From positions 1 through 22,627 of the forward strand of contig JAAUSP010000051.1 of the NCBI GenBank assembly GCA_012032575.1: a DNA stretch of 22,627 bases, read 5' to 3'. The position numbers and the translations under genes are program-made. Shown one piece after another: positions 14,226 through 21,969 of this stretch. Numbering within the stretch: the stretch's first letter is position 1; each line of letters starts with the position of its first letter. Source of the stretch: Anaerolineales bacterium (GTDB lineage: Bacteria > Chloroflexota > Anaerolineae > 4572-78 > J111). The notes under the pieces are model-generated. The model had not been told where the DNA came from, did no database searches, and saw nothing but the letters and a program-made list of their open reading frames with translations.

Positions 14226-15176
14226 GTGGCTGAAACACAGATACCGCTGTTTCCGCAGCGTGGGGCCAGGGGCCAGTACGGTCCGCCCATAACCCAGATT
14301 AAGGCTATCACGGCCGATTCCTCGCTGGCGATGGCCGCTGGTGCTTACCATGACCACATGGTGCGGCAGGGCTTTTCGGAGCATACCATTAAAGCTTTTG
14401 GGGGCGATTTACGGCTGCTGCAAAAATATTTTGGCAGCAGCATGGCCATTATCAAGCTGGGCACCAAAGAGCTTAACGATTTTCTGACCTGGCTGCTGCA
14501 CTATCGCGGCGTGCCGTGCAGCCCCAAATCTTACGCTCGTCGGGTGACGGCTTTAAAAAGTTTCTTTGGCTGGCTGACCAGTATCAAAATTTTGCCGCGC
14601 GACCCGGCCGCGCCGATTATCCACGCCCGGGCCAAAGCGCCCCTGCCTCTGTTTTTGAAGGATGATCAATTAGAAAAATTTTTGAATGCGGCGGAAATCA
14701 AACTCAACAGTGACCGGCCCGACCCCCGGCCCTATCTGCTGGCCCATCTGGTGCTGCAAACCGGCATGAAAAAGGCCGAGTGTGTCGGCATTGCCCTGCG
14801 CGATATTGACCGCTCCGGGCCGGAACCGTCGGTGTTGATCCGCTACACCAACCCGCGCATGCAGCATAAGGAACGCAAACTGGCTTTCGCCGCCGAACTG
14901 CTGCCGGTGCTTGATCAATACATCGAGAAGTACCAGCCCAAAGAATATCTGTTTGAATGTACCCCGCGCAACCTGGAATACGTGCTGGCCGATGTGTCCG
15001 AACTGGCCGGTCTGCCCGACCAGGTTTCCTTTGAGATGCTGCGCTGGACCTCAGCCTTGCGCGACTTTCGCGACGGCATGGAACACGACCATCTGCGCAA
15101 AAAGCTGGGTCTCTCAAAAATTACCTGGCGTGAAACCTCTGAAAAGTTGACCAAAATAGCCAATCCGGGCCTGTAG
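14226..15176 (+). CDS. Degenerate tyrosine recombinase (Xer-like fold, catalytic residues lost)
   Basis: 316 residues from GTG 14226. The N-terminal part (AAGAYHDHMVRQGFSEHTIKAF to SPKSYARRVTALKSFFGWL) is a core-binding SAM-like domain as in XerC/D, and the C-terminal part follows the catalytic domain. Key residues are changed. The first catalytic Arg (GLRxxE in relatives) is Lys182 in TGMKKAE. The HxLRH box reads FEMLRW, keeping only the Arg. LGH reads LGL, and the nucleophilic Tyr position in SKITWRETSEKL is missing. It should therefore bind DNA but not cut it, although a wholly different chemistry cannot be excluded. It has its own strong promoter and a perfect ribosome site, so it is expressed rather than decaying. 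A WecA-like gene follows after 117 bases. Confidence 0.85.
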   Translation: MAETQIPLFPQRGARGQYGPPITQIKAITADSSLAMAAGAYHDHMVRQGFSEHTIKAFGGDLRLLQKYFGSSMAIIKLGTKELNDFLTWLLHYRGVPCSPKSYARRVTALKSFFGWLTSIKILPRDPAAPIIHARAKAPLPLFLKDDQLEKFLNAAEIKLNSDRPDPRPYLLAHLVLQTGMKKAECVGIALRDIDRSGPEPSVLIRYTNPRMQHKERKLAFAAELLPVLDQYIEKYQPKEYLFECTPRNLEYVLADVSELAGLPDQVSFEMLRWTSALRDFRDGMEHDHLRKKLGLSKITWRETSEKLTKIANPGL

Positions 15177-15181
15177 AAAAG

Positions 15182-15277
15182 AGAGGCGATGAGGCGAGGA
15201 CAGGTGAGGCGAAGCCGAAGGATATTTTTTCGCGCCTCCTCGCCTCCCGCTTCATCGCGTCCGTGCCTCCTCACCTG
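15182..15277. repeat. Inverted period-8 arrays (GAGGCGA / TCGCCTC family)
   Basis: Left arm 15182-15215 repeats AGGCGATG, AGGCGAGG, ACAGGTG, AGGCGAAG. Right arm 15231-15277 repeats CGCCTCCT, CGCCTCCC, GCTTCATC and GCCTCCTC. A T-rich loop lies between. The arms can pair imperfectly. The arrays fill the gap between the recombinase-like gene and the WecA-like gene. Confidence 0.7.
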
Positions 15278-15293
15278 ATCATAGGAATACTCC

Positions 15294-16391
15294 ATGACCG
15301 CCATTATGCTCATTTTTGTTGCGGCCCTGTTTTTTGGCAGCATCGGCACCCCGCTGATCAGAAAGCTGGCGATTGACTCCGGCTTTATTGCTATGCCCAA
15401 GGCCGACCGCGCTCACACCGAGCCGACAGCGTTGATGGGCGGGCTGGCAATCTATGGGGCAGCCATCGGCGCATGGCTGTTGATCACTTTGCTGGCGGCG
15501 CTGCTGCCGACCAGTATCCCGGGACTGCGCGAATTTGCGGCTATTTTAACCGGCGCGTCGTTTATGGCGGCGGTGGGCCTGTGGGATGACCGCCACCCGC
15601 TGCCGCCTCGGATCAAACTGGCGGCCCAGGTAGCGCCGATTGTCCTGGTTTTTTTCATGGGAGTGCGAGTCAGTTTGCCCCTACTCAACTTCGGCCAGTG
15701 GAACACCGTTATCAACTTTATCATTACAGCGGCCTGGATTTTATATATCACCAATGCCGTTAATTTTCTGGATAATGCCGACGGCATTGCCGCCATGACC
15801 AGCGCGACCACCAGTGCTACTTTTTTGTTGATTGCTGTTTTGAACGGCCAGCAGTTGGTCTCGATTCTGGCGGCAGCGGTGATGGGGGCCAGTTTGGGCT
15901 TTGCCCGCTACAATTTACCTTTTCCCCGCAGTACCATTTTTATGGGGGATTCCGGCTCGCTGTTTTTGGGGTTTTTGCTGGCAGTTCTCGGTATCAAAAT
16001 CCGTATTCCGGCCAACGATATTCAAATCACCTGGATGGTCCCGATTGTGGTGCTGGGTTTGCCGATTTTTGATACGGCCATGGTCTTTATTTCGCGGACG
16101 CGGCGCGGCGTTTCTTTTTTTCAGGGGGGAATTGACCACACCACCCACCGGCTGGCTCGGCTGGGGCTGGATAAACTGTCGGTGGCGCTGGCGGTTACAG
16201 TTATTTGCGGGGCGTTGGGTTGGATTGCAGTCTTTATTACCCGGGCCAGTCTAACTGAAGCCTATTCGATTGCCATCATGCTGGTTTTTATTGCCCTGTA
16301 CACCCTGTGGCGGATCGAATTCAGGGCGTCCTACAATTTCAGAACAGGCCGGACGCCGGTAAAGGTGGAAACAGAGACGGACAGACGGTAA
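15294..16391 (+). CDS. WecA/TagO/MraY-family polyprenyl-phosphate glycosyl-1-phosphate transferase
   Basis: 365 residues with about ten membrane helices. Transfers a sugar-1-phosphate from a UDP-sugar to undecaprenyl phosphate, the first membrane step of a cell-surface glycan. Family motifs are in order: a cytoplasmic loop with the magnesium pair (GLWDD near residues 97-101), NFLDNADGIAA near 158-168, FMGDSGSLFLGF near 217-228 and GIDHTTHRLARLG near 280-292 (the HHxxH nucleotide-sugar loop). The third motif has NADG where many relatives have DGLDG, which is accepted in the WecA branch. The C-terminal 25 residues are charged and cytosolic. No other glycan gene is nearby, so the polymer it serves is unknown. 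Confidence 0.9.
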   Translation: MTAIMLIFVAALFFGSIGTPLIRKLAIDSGFIAMPKADRAHTEPTALMGGLAIYGAAIGAWLLITLLAALLPTSIPGLREFAAILTGASFMAAVGLWDDRHPLPPRIKLAAQVAPIVLVFFMGVRVSLPLLNFGQWNTVINFIITAAWILYITNAVNFLDNADGIAAMTSATTSATFLLIAVLNGQQLVSILAAAVMGASLGFARYNLPFPRSTIFMGDSGSLFLGFLLAVLGIKIRIPANDIQITWMVPIVVLGLPIFDTAMVFISRTRRGVSFFQGGIDHTTHRLARLGLDKLSVALAVTVICGALGWIAVFITRASLTEAYSIAIMLVFIALYTLWRIEFRASYNFRTGRTPVKVETETDRR

Positions 16392-16439
16392 AGAGGAATA
16401 AAGGCAGAATGGAGGATTGGAAGGCTGTGTTCGCTCCAA

Positions 16440-16476
16440 GCCGGTCTGCGACCGGCGTCCGGGGGCGCAGACCCCC
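16440..16476. terminator. Double hairpin between convergent genes
   Basis: GCCGGTC (16440-16446) and GACCGGC (16450-16456) form a 7-bp stem with a TGC loop. GGGGG (16461-16465) pairs with CCCCC (16472-16476) just after it. The pair lies in the 159-base gap between the WecA-like stop and the kinase stop on the other strand and could end both transcripts, though no T-run follows. Confidence 0.5.
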
Positions 16477-16500
16477 TCTGAGCTTATAAGAAATGGGGAT

Positions 16501-16546
16501 TTGGAAAGTTGGAAGACCGGTCACTTTTCAACCTTCCAACCTTCCA
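16501..16546. repeat. Inverted period-8 arrays (TTGGAAAG / AACCTTCC)
   Basis: TTGGAAAG, TTGGAAGA (16501-16516) face AACCTTCC, AACCTTCC (about 16530-16545). The arms are complementary over about 14 positions with one mismatch. The hairpin ends five bases from the kinase stop and may serve as its terminator. Confidence 0.65.
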
Positions 16547-16550
16547 CTTT

Positions 16551-18062
16551 TTAACTCTTTTCGCCGTTGCTCACCAGCGGCAGAGAGATGGTAAAAGTGC
16601 TGCCTACATCGGGCTGGCTTTCAACCCAGACCTGCCCGCCGTGCTGTTCGGCAATAATTTTGACGATGGCTAACCCCAGGCCGGTGCCGGGCACGTCGTC
16701 CAATTCGGGGCGGGCGCGGTAAAATTTTTCAAACACGCGGGGTAAATCCCTGGCCTGAATCCCCGGCCCATTATCAATGACCGAAACCAACGCCTGCCCA
16801 CTGTTCCGACCTAACTTCACCTGAATCTGGCCGCCTCTGGGGGTATATTTGACCGCGTTATCCAGCAGATTGCCCACAGCCCGCGAAAGCAAAACTGTAT
16901 TTCCTTCGATCACCAGCTCACCGGGGGTAGAATCCAGCACCATTTCGATGCCTTTGGTTTTGGCCAGCGGGGTCAGCATATTAATACTGGCCTGAACCGA
17001 CACAGATAGCGGTATCTTCTCACGGGTCAACTGTTCCAGACGCTCCAGCCGGCTCAATTCCAGCAAATCTTCAATCAAAGATTTCATCAAATTGGCCGCT
17101 TTGGTTACTCCGACCAAATCTTCTTCCTGGCGCTCGGTGACCGGCCCGTCCATCCGCACCAATTCGACATACCCTTTGACCGTAGCCAGCGGGGTGCGCA
17201 GGTCGTGGGTAAAAGCGGTCACAAAATCGCGCTTCATTTTGTCCAGGGCTTTAAAAGCGCTGATGTCGCGCAGAACGGTCACTCGGCCCAGTTCGGGAAT
17301 GGGGGTTATATTAGCCCACATGGTCCGGCCATCGGGCAGAGGGACTTCGCCGGTGGTGGGTGCATTGGGAGCAAACAATTTGAGCAGGTCAGCGTTGGTG
17401 GTCAATTCTGACAGCGGTTGATCTTGCCAGGGATGGCCATTCAGTTTTAGCATTTCCTGGGCCGCCGGGTTTAATAAGACTGTTTCATTTTGGGGGGTTG
17501 TCACCAAAACCGCATCCTGCGTACTGTTGATAATGGCCGACAGTTTGCGCCGCTCTTGCTCTGTCTCTTTGAACAGGCGGGCATTTTCCAGGGCAATGGC
17601 CGACTGACCGGCAATCGCGTTGAGCAAAAGCAGGTCACTCGTTTTGAATTTGTTGGGTTCGTCGCGGACCAGGGTTAAAACACCGATGACCCGCTGCCGG
17701 CGGCGTAGCGGCGTAGCAATTGCCGAACGAACATCATACGGTTGGTTATCGTAAACCACCCAACGATTATCTTCACGGGTATCGTGAATGATGTCACCTT
17801 CTCCGTGCTTGAGCACCCAGCCGGCAAAACCTTCGGTCAATACTTTGCCCACAATCCGTTTGGCCCGGTCATCGCTGATATGCTCTTGCTGTAAGATAAA
17901 GGCCGAAACACGATTCTCCTGGTCAAACAGCATCACACTGCCGGTGCTGGCATGGAGATGGCTCACGGTTAAATTGAGCACCCGCCGCAGCATTTTATCA
18001 GGGTCAAGGTCTTTGTTTAACTCGTCACTAATCCGGTTGAGTAAATTTAAGCGTTCTTGCAT
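16551..18062 (-). CDS. GAF-PAS sensor histidine kinase
   Basis: 503 residues, soluble, no membrane helix. An N-terminal GAF domain (about 18-165, with AGWVLKHGEGDIIHDTREDNRW) is followed by a coiled linker, a PAS domain (about 175-270, STQDAVLVTTPQNETVLLNPAA), and a HisKA domain whose phospho-acceptor is His286 in FTHDLRTPLATVKG. The ATPase domain has an N-box (NLLDNAVKYTPRGG), G1 (DNGPGI) and G2 (GTGLGLAIVKIIAEQHGG), all intact. It senses a cytoplasmic small-molecule or redox signal of unknown nature. No response regulator is adjacent, so it is an orphan kinase. An extended -10 element on the same strand lies about 45 bases upstream. Confidence 0.93.
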   Translation of the reverse strand: MQERLNLLNRISDELNKDLDPDKMLRRVLNLTVSHLHASTGSVMLFDQENRVSAFILQQEHISDDRAKRIVGKVLTEGFAGWVLKHGEGDIIHDTREDNRWVVYDNQPYDVRSAIATPLRRRQRVIGVLTLVRDEPNKFKTSDLLLLNAIAGQSAIALENARLFKETEQERRKLSAIINSTQDAVLVTTPQNETVLLNPAAQEMLKLNGHPWQDQPLSELTTNADLLKLFAPNAPTTGEVPLPDGRTMWANITPIPELGRVTVLRDISAFKALDKMKRDFVTAFTHDLRTPLATVKGYVELVRMDGPVTERQEEDLVGVTKAANLMKSLIEDLLELSRLERLEQLTREKIPLSVSVQASINMLTPLAKTKGIEMVLDSTPGELVIEGNTVLLSRAVGNLLDNAVKYTPRGGQIQVKLGRNSGQALVSVIDNGPGIQARDLPRVFEKFYRARPELDDVPGTGLGLAIVKIIAEQHGGQVWVESQPDVGSTFTISLPLVSNGEKS

Positions 18063-18107
18063 AATCTGCTCATCTGGTACTTTGGGGCTACAATCACTAT
18101 TGAGTTA

Positions 18108-18116
18108 ATTATATCA
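18108..18116 (-). promoter_or_regulatory. Extended -10 promoter of the histidine kinase gene
   Basis: On the minus strand the sequence is TGATATAAT, a perfect extended -10 (TG, one base, TATAAT). No convincing -35 is seen at 17 bases. Confidence 0.5.
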
Positions 18117-18157
18117 CGCTTTACTTAAGAATGGAAAGAAAGGGGAGAGGCGGAAGG

Positions 18158-18226
18158 AAATTGTGAATTGTGAATGAAGATTTTTTCGTTAATCATTCAC
18201 AATTGACTATTCACCATTCATAATTT
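18158..18226. repeat. Inverted heptamer arrays (AATTGTG / ATTCACA) overlapping the mobA end
   Basis: AATTGTG, AATTGTG, AATGAAG (about 18159-18179) face CATTCAC, AATTGAC, TATTCAC, CATTCAT (18194-18221), all period 7. A T-rich loop separates them. The right arm contains the stop and last codons of mobA (minus strand), so the repeat has replaced or extended the gene end. The hairpin lies between mobA and the kinase gene. Confidence 0.75.
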
Positions 18227-18799
18227 TTTGAACTCTTTGCCAGTCCGCCGGAGTATTCATATTGATGAACGAATGAAATTCAGGATCAAACCCGGCTATT
18301 TCCTGCCGTTCCAAATAACGGACGGTTACATCGGCAAAAAAACCGATCATCCGCAGTTGGTCGGCCAGCAAGCGCCGCTCGATGGCCGGGAGACAATTTT
18401 TGCTGTAAACAGCGTGCAGGGTTTCAGGCTGGGGAGGATTAATCAAGGGGATCACGACATCGGCCTGAGGCGCTAAATCAACCAGGTATTGCAGCAAAGC
18501 GACTTTCAAAAAGGGCATATCGCAGGCTACAACCAACACGTGGGGGTGGCGAGCTGCCCGGATGACGCTGTAAAGTCCGCCCAGCGCCGCTTTATCAGGG
18601 TAAATATCAGGGATAACCGGCAGGCCCAGATGACTAAATTTTTCCGGCGCGTTGGCGCTGATAAAAAGGTCATCGGTCAGCGCTTGCACCTGCCCGATGA
18701 CTCGCTCGATGACGGGCCGGCTCCAACCTCCAGAAAAGCCTTGTCGCGGCCCATGCGCTTGCTCTGGCCGCCGGCCAGAATGGCTACACTGACCAACAA
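18207..18799 (-). CDS. mobA: Molybdenum cofactor guanylyltransferase (one frameshift)
   Basis: Adds GMP to molybdopterin to make the dinucleotide cofactor of DMSO-reductase-type enzymes. The signature LAGGQSKRMGRDKAFLE lies at the N-terminus in one frame, and GRPVIERVIGQVQAL onward in another; adding one G at about 18720-18721 (GGAG to GGAGG on the coding strand) joins them into about 197 residues, the normal size. ALGGLYSVIRAA and VVACDMPFL are typical later motifs, and the end is TPADWQRVQKIMNGE. The start is TTG 18799 with GGAAAGG nine bases upstream. Its last four or five codons lie in a heptamer array. It follows acpP on the same strand. Confidence 0.88.
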
Positions 18800-18820
18800 G
18801 TTTAGCGCCCTTTCCAAAAT

Positions 18821-18855
18821 ACAGGAGCCTATGCAATTATAGCATAAGCTCCTGT
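18821..18855 (-). terminator. Hairpin between acpP and mobA
   Basis: ACAGGAGC, one mismatch and TATGC (18821-18834) pair with GCATA and GCTCCTGT (18842-18855) across a 7-base loop. On the minus strand it follows the acpP stop by 24 bases and is trailed by a short T-rich stretch. It probably ends most acpP transcripts and lets a few continue into mobA. Confidence 0.65.
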
Positions 18856-18879
18856 TAAATTTCTAGCGATTAATTCAGA

Positions 18880-19122
18880 TTAAGCGTTGGCCGCAGACAA
18901 ATAGTTGACAGCTTCGCCGACGGTGGTAATCTTTTGGGCTTCCTCATCGGAGATTTCGCCGCCGAATTCCTCTTCAAAGGCCATGATCAGTTCGACCAGG
19001 TCGAGCGAATCGGCCTCTAAATCGTCGCGAAAACTGGCTTCCATGTTAATTTGATCCTCATCGGCGCCAAGCTGTTCGATGATGATATCCTTTACCTTGT
19101 TAAATACTTCATCTTTTGTCAT
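18880..19122 (-). CDS. acpP: Acyl carrier protein
   Basis: 80 residues, very acidic, carries growing fatty acids on a phosphopantetheine arm. The attachment serine is Ser39 in [13 protein letters not shown], and the helix after it ([18 protein letters not shown]) is standard. AAGGAG sits about ten bases before the ATG. No other fatty acid synthesis gene is adjacent, unlike the fab cluster arrangement of many bacteria. It has its own near-consensus promoter (19196-19224) and a hairpin after its stop, consistent with a highly expressed single gene. Confidence 0.97.
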   Translation of the reverse strand: MTKDEVFNKVKDIIIEQLGADEDQINMEASFRDDLEADSLDLVELIMAFEEEFGGEISDEEAQKITTVGEAVNYLSAANA

Positions 19123-19195
19123 TGAGAATGGTCTCCTTTTGGCATATATTTTATAGGTAATCTATTTTAGCGAGGGTACAAATAAATCAGGGCGC

Positions 19196-19224
19196 ATTGT
19201 ACCAACGCCTGTTAAAACTGTCAA
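19196..19224 (-). promoter_or_regulatory. Sigma-70 type promoter of acpP
   Basis: On the minus strand a perfect TTGACA (19224-19219), a 17-base spacer and TACAAT (19201-19196). Transcription starts near 19189, leaving about 65 bases of leader. This accounts for the acpP-proximal part of the 415-base gap 19123-19537; the rest holds the MITE-like element and the creatininase terminator. Confidence 0.8.
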
Positions 19225-19382
19225 TGTACAAGCAGTTAAGGCAACCTTATCGCGGTATAAGCGTTTGATGATTTGGGCAGAGTCAGACAAGAGGCACAAG
19301 CCATTTGCTCTGATGGTTTAAAGCACATTGGATATAACCCCGCCGAGGCTTAAAGGATACTGACCGGCGTAAAGTTTTAAGG

Positions 19383-19487
19383 TTGCGGAGTATCTTCTCA
19401 ATAAGTAGGGGCGAACCCTTGCGGTCGCCTCCTGGGGCAGGCGCGAGGCCGTGCCCCTACCCGAATTATTGAGAAGATACTTGCGGA
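19383..19487. mobile_element. MITE-like element, 91 bp with 15-bp inverted ends and 7-bp target duplication
   Basis: GTATCTTCTCAATAA (19390-19404) and its perfect complement (19466-19480) are the terminal inverted repeats. TTGCGGA stands directly outside on both sides (19383-19389 and 19481-19487), the pattern left by transposition. Inside, GTAGGGGC and GCCCCTAC form a second inverted pair around a GC-rich core. There is no open reading frame, so any movement would need a transposase supplied elsewhere. Confidence 0.75.
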
Positions 19488-19489
19488 TC

Positions 19490-19524
19490 AAAAAAAAAAG
19501 GGGTGACGCCCCTCGCGTCACCCC
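19490..19524 (-). terminator. Strong Rho-independent terminator of the creatininase gene
   Basis: On the minus strand GGGGTGACGC, a 5-base loop and GCGTCACCCC are followed by ten T (complement of the A-run 19490-19499). It lies 14 bases after the creatininase stop and closes the 19538-22627 cluster. Confidence 0.92.
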
Positions 19525-19537
19525 TGATTCTTTTTGA

Positions 19538-20416
19538 CTATACCCGATCCACAAATTCGCGGTTGCGGACCTCAACCGGCACTTTCATCAATTCAAGCAC
19601 CCCTTTGGCCACATGCTCCGAGTAGCGGCGGAAGGCTTCTTCACCCTTGGCAGCCGTTGCCGTGAGCGGGTTGCCGATGGTGCCGGACTCGATGAATTCG
19701 TGGTGATCCATCGGGAAGCTGAAGTATTTGTAACCTTCAAAATTCACGTCGGGCATGCCGTCGTGTTTGCGGAAGGTATCGGGCAGAAAATCGGGGATAT
19801 GGGCCAGGGTTTTGGCGGCCCGGTCCATGCGCACATAATTGGTGCCTTTAACCACATCATGAGCCAGCATTTGCGAAGTTTCCAGCTCGCTGGCGTGCCA
19901 GCCGGGGGTTTCTTCGGGCGGGTTTTCCATCAAGCCCTGCATCAAGCCGACGTAATTTTCCATGTAGGGTTTGACAAAGCCGATCATCGCCCCGGTTTCG
20001 TAACGCAGTTTACGCAGCACCGGGTCCACTACCTTGATATTGGAGCCGTGCCCGTTGATAAAAATAATGCGGTTGAAGCCGTGGTGGATCAGGCTGCGGG
20101 CCACATCGTACATCAGGTTGAGCAGGGTTTCGGCCCGGATGGTGATGGTCCCGCGCCCCATGCCGGGCTGGTGCATGTGCTGCGGCGAATAGCCGGTCCA
20201 GATGCAAGGGGTATAGAGCACGTGAATAATGTCGGCGACCCGCCGCGACACTTCTTCCGCCGTGACCGTATCGGTTTTGAGCGGCAGGTGCGGCCCATGC
20301 TGCTCGGTGCTGGCCATCGGCACCAGGATCAAATCTTTTGTTTTCAGATACTCCTGGATGTCAACAAAGGTCAGGTCAACAATGTTATAAGACCTGAAGG
20401 TTCCGTTGTCAGTCAT
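19538..20416 (-). CDS. Creatininase family protein (metal-dependent amidohydrolase)
   Basis: 292 residues, cytosolic. Relatives open cyclic amides (creatinine) or deformylate pathway intermediates with two divalent metals. Metal ligands are visible: Glu38 and His40 in STEQHGPHLP, Asp49 in LKTD, His in FINGHGSN and Glu in GWHASELETS. AAGGAG stands just before the ATG. The protein is longer at the C-terminus than creatininase itself. With a Tm-1-like gene and a sugar epimerase upstream on the same strand, a role in degrading a sugar-derived or lactam compound is more likely than creatinine use. A strong terminator follows. Confidence 0.9.
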   Translation of the reverse strand: MTDNGTFRSYNIVDLTFVDIQEYLKTKDLILVPMASTEQHGPHLPLKTDTVTAEEVSRRVADIIHVLYTPCIWTGYSPQHMHQPGMGRGTITIRAETLLNLMYDVARSLIHHGFNRIIFINGHGSNIKVVDPVLRKLRYETGAMIGFVKPYMENYVGLMQGLMENPPEETPGWHASELETSQMLAHDVVKGTNYVRMDRAAKTLAHIPDFLPDTFRKHDGMPDVNFEGYKYFSFPMDHHEFIESGTIGNPLTATAAKGEEAFRRYSEHVAKGVLELMKVPVEVRNREFVDRV

Positions 20417-20440
20417 TGTTTAGTTCTCCTTGATATTTGC

Positions 20441-20468
20441 GACCGGAGACCGGGGACCGGGGACCGGG
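20441..20468. repeat. Heptamer tandem array (GACCGGG)
   Basis: Four perfect-period units: GACCGGA, GACCGGG, GACCGGG, GACCGGG. No inverted partner nearby. It lies 25 bases upstream of the creatininase start (minus strand), beside the second REP-like copy. Confidence 0.8.
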
Positions 20469-20480
20469 CTTGAAAATAGG

Positions 20481-20624
20481 CATGTCATTTCGACCAAAGG
20501 GAGAAATCCCTGACACCTTACTTTTACCTCATAGATAGTTGGCAAAAAGGGGTCTTATTCAGCCAATACACCTTTTATTACTGTGTCGAAGGGATTTCTC
20601 GGCCTACGGCCTCGAAATGACATG
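20481..20624. repeat. REP-like inverted dimer, copy 2 (inverted relative to copy 1, longer centre)
   Basis: The left half (20481-20508) matches half B of copy 1 at 27 of 28 positions; the right half (20593-20624) is the exact complement of half A over 32 bases. The centre of about 84 bases is A/T-rich and unrelated to the 25-base centre of copy 1. It lies between the creatininase and Tm-1-like genes, both minus strand. Confidence 0.85.
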
Positions 20625-20711
20625 GGATGGGTAGAAATTTTTCAGGACTGTTTGTCAGGCTCCCAATTACTCAAATTTACAGGTCAGGTTCGCACCTCCC
20701 ATTCCTGCAAT

Positions 20712-21954
20712 TTAAATCTCGATCATCTTAAGAAACAACTCAGCAACCTCGACCCCAAACTCCGGGTCATTCACATGGCGCGGGTATTCCAAAATCGGGA
20801 CATCGGGGCGTAGATTGGCCCGTAGTTCGGTCATGAAAGCAGCGTCGGCCTCCGGGTCCCAGAACACGCCGCCTTGAGGATGGCTCTCGGTGGGCGAAAA
20901 ACTGGGAATAGATAAGCCCTGGGTGGGGTAGACAATTTTGAGCGGGCCGCTGGCTTCGTTCAGCCGCTCGGCAAAACGCCGGCCCAGTTCAGCCATCTCC
21001 GGTTTGAGGGTTCGCACCAGGGTAAAGACGGGGTTGTGGGTATAGATGGGCCGTCCGCGCAAATTGTCGGGCACTTCGTGGGGTGGGCCATGCACGGTAA
21101 AATCAATACAGCCGGGGACAACCACCTGGGGCAGCCCCAGGCGACCTACTACCCGCAGCCGGTCCGGCCCGCCGTTGTGAAAACCGCCGACCAACTCATC
21201 GGCCAGTTCGTCGGTGGTGAAGTCAATCACACCGATGAACAAACCCTGCTGGGCCAGCTCTTCCATGGCCGCCGCCAACGCCATTGGAATGAAAGATAAT
21301 TCCCTCGATCCCGGCCTGGGCCAGCCGCTCTTTGACGGCCATCACCGCTTTGGTGGTGTTGCCCAGCATGGTAATCGCCACATAACGCTGCTCGGTTTTC
21401 AGGTTAATCACGTGACCGTGCGCCGTCATCCCGGCCAAGGCTGCGGCCATGTTATCGAAAATCGTCTGGCTGATGGGGTTGATGCCCAGAATGTCAATGA
21501 TGGAATGGATAACCATCACATCCCGCAGCCCGACCAGCGGGCCGAAGTGACGCTTGCCGGAAGCGATAGGGGTAGCGAGGAGTTTGGGCACGCCCACCGG
21601 CAGGGCCTGCATCGCATGCGCGCCCAGCACCGCTCCTTCCGCGCCGCCTAAACAGGCCACGCCGTGCAACCGGCCTGCGGCGTACAGGTCCAGCACCACT
21701 TTTCGCACACCCTTCATCATTTCATGCACCGCCGCCCCGCGACTCCCGGCCTGGCGCAGCGCCTCAATCGTACTGCCGGCAGCCAGAGCCACCGTTTCCC
21801 GCCGAAAATCCGGCTCGATGTCCAACGGTTCGCCCAGGATGCCGGAGTCAATCACCAGAGTTTCCAGCCCCAGGTCACGGCAGCGATCCCGCAGATAGGC
21901 TATCTCCGGCCCTTTGGTATCGAGGGTACCGATGAGGGCAACTGTCTTTGGCAT
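20712..21954 (-). CDS. Tm-1-like ATP-binding domain protein, UPF0261 family (one frameshift)
   Basis: About 413 residues. The first half has VALIGTLDTKGPEIAYL, LGGAEGAVLGAHAM and SGKRHFGPLVG, the ATP-binding domain known from the tomato Tm-1 protein and bacterial UPF0261. The second half (GVIDFTTDELADELVGG, CIDFTVHGPP, DPEADAAFM) completes the family fold. The frame breaks at the junction HSNGVGG/AMEELAQQG, about 21267-21277, where a GGC-GGC-GG run is one base long or two short. The enzymatic role of bacterial members is not settled. It lies 87 bases downstream of the epimerase stop, with an array-filled gap between, and upstream of the creatininase gene, on the same strand. Confidence 0.9.
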
Positions 21955-21969
21955 AAGTTCTCCCTACAT

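Noticed and set aside
18835..18842. TATAAT on the minus strand in the acpP-mobA hairpin loop as a mobA promoter
   Set aside because: No -35 element at a workable distance; it is part of the hairpin and more likely coincidental.
19318..19575. 85-codon minus-strand frame downstream of the creatininase gene
   Set aside because: It crosses a strong terminator and the MITE-like element and has no ribosome site or family likeness.
19613..20473. 286-codon plus-strand frame opposite the creatininase gene
   Set aside because: Antisense shadow; the minus-strand protein carries all metal-binding motifs.
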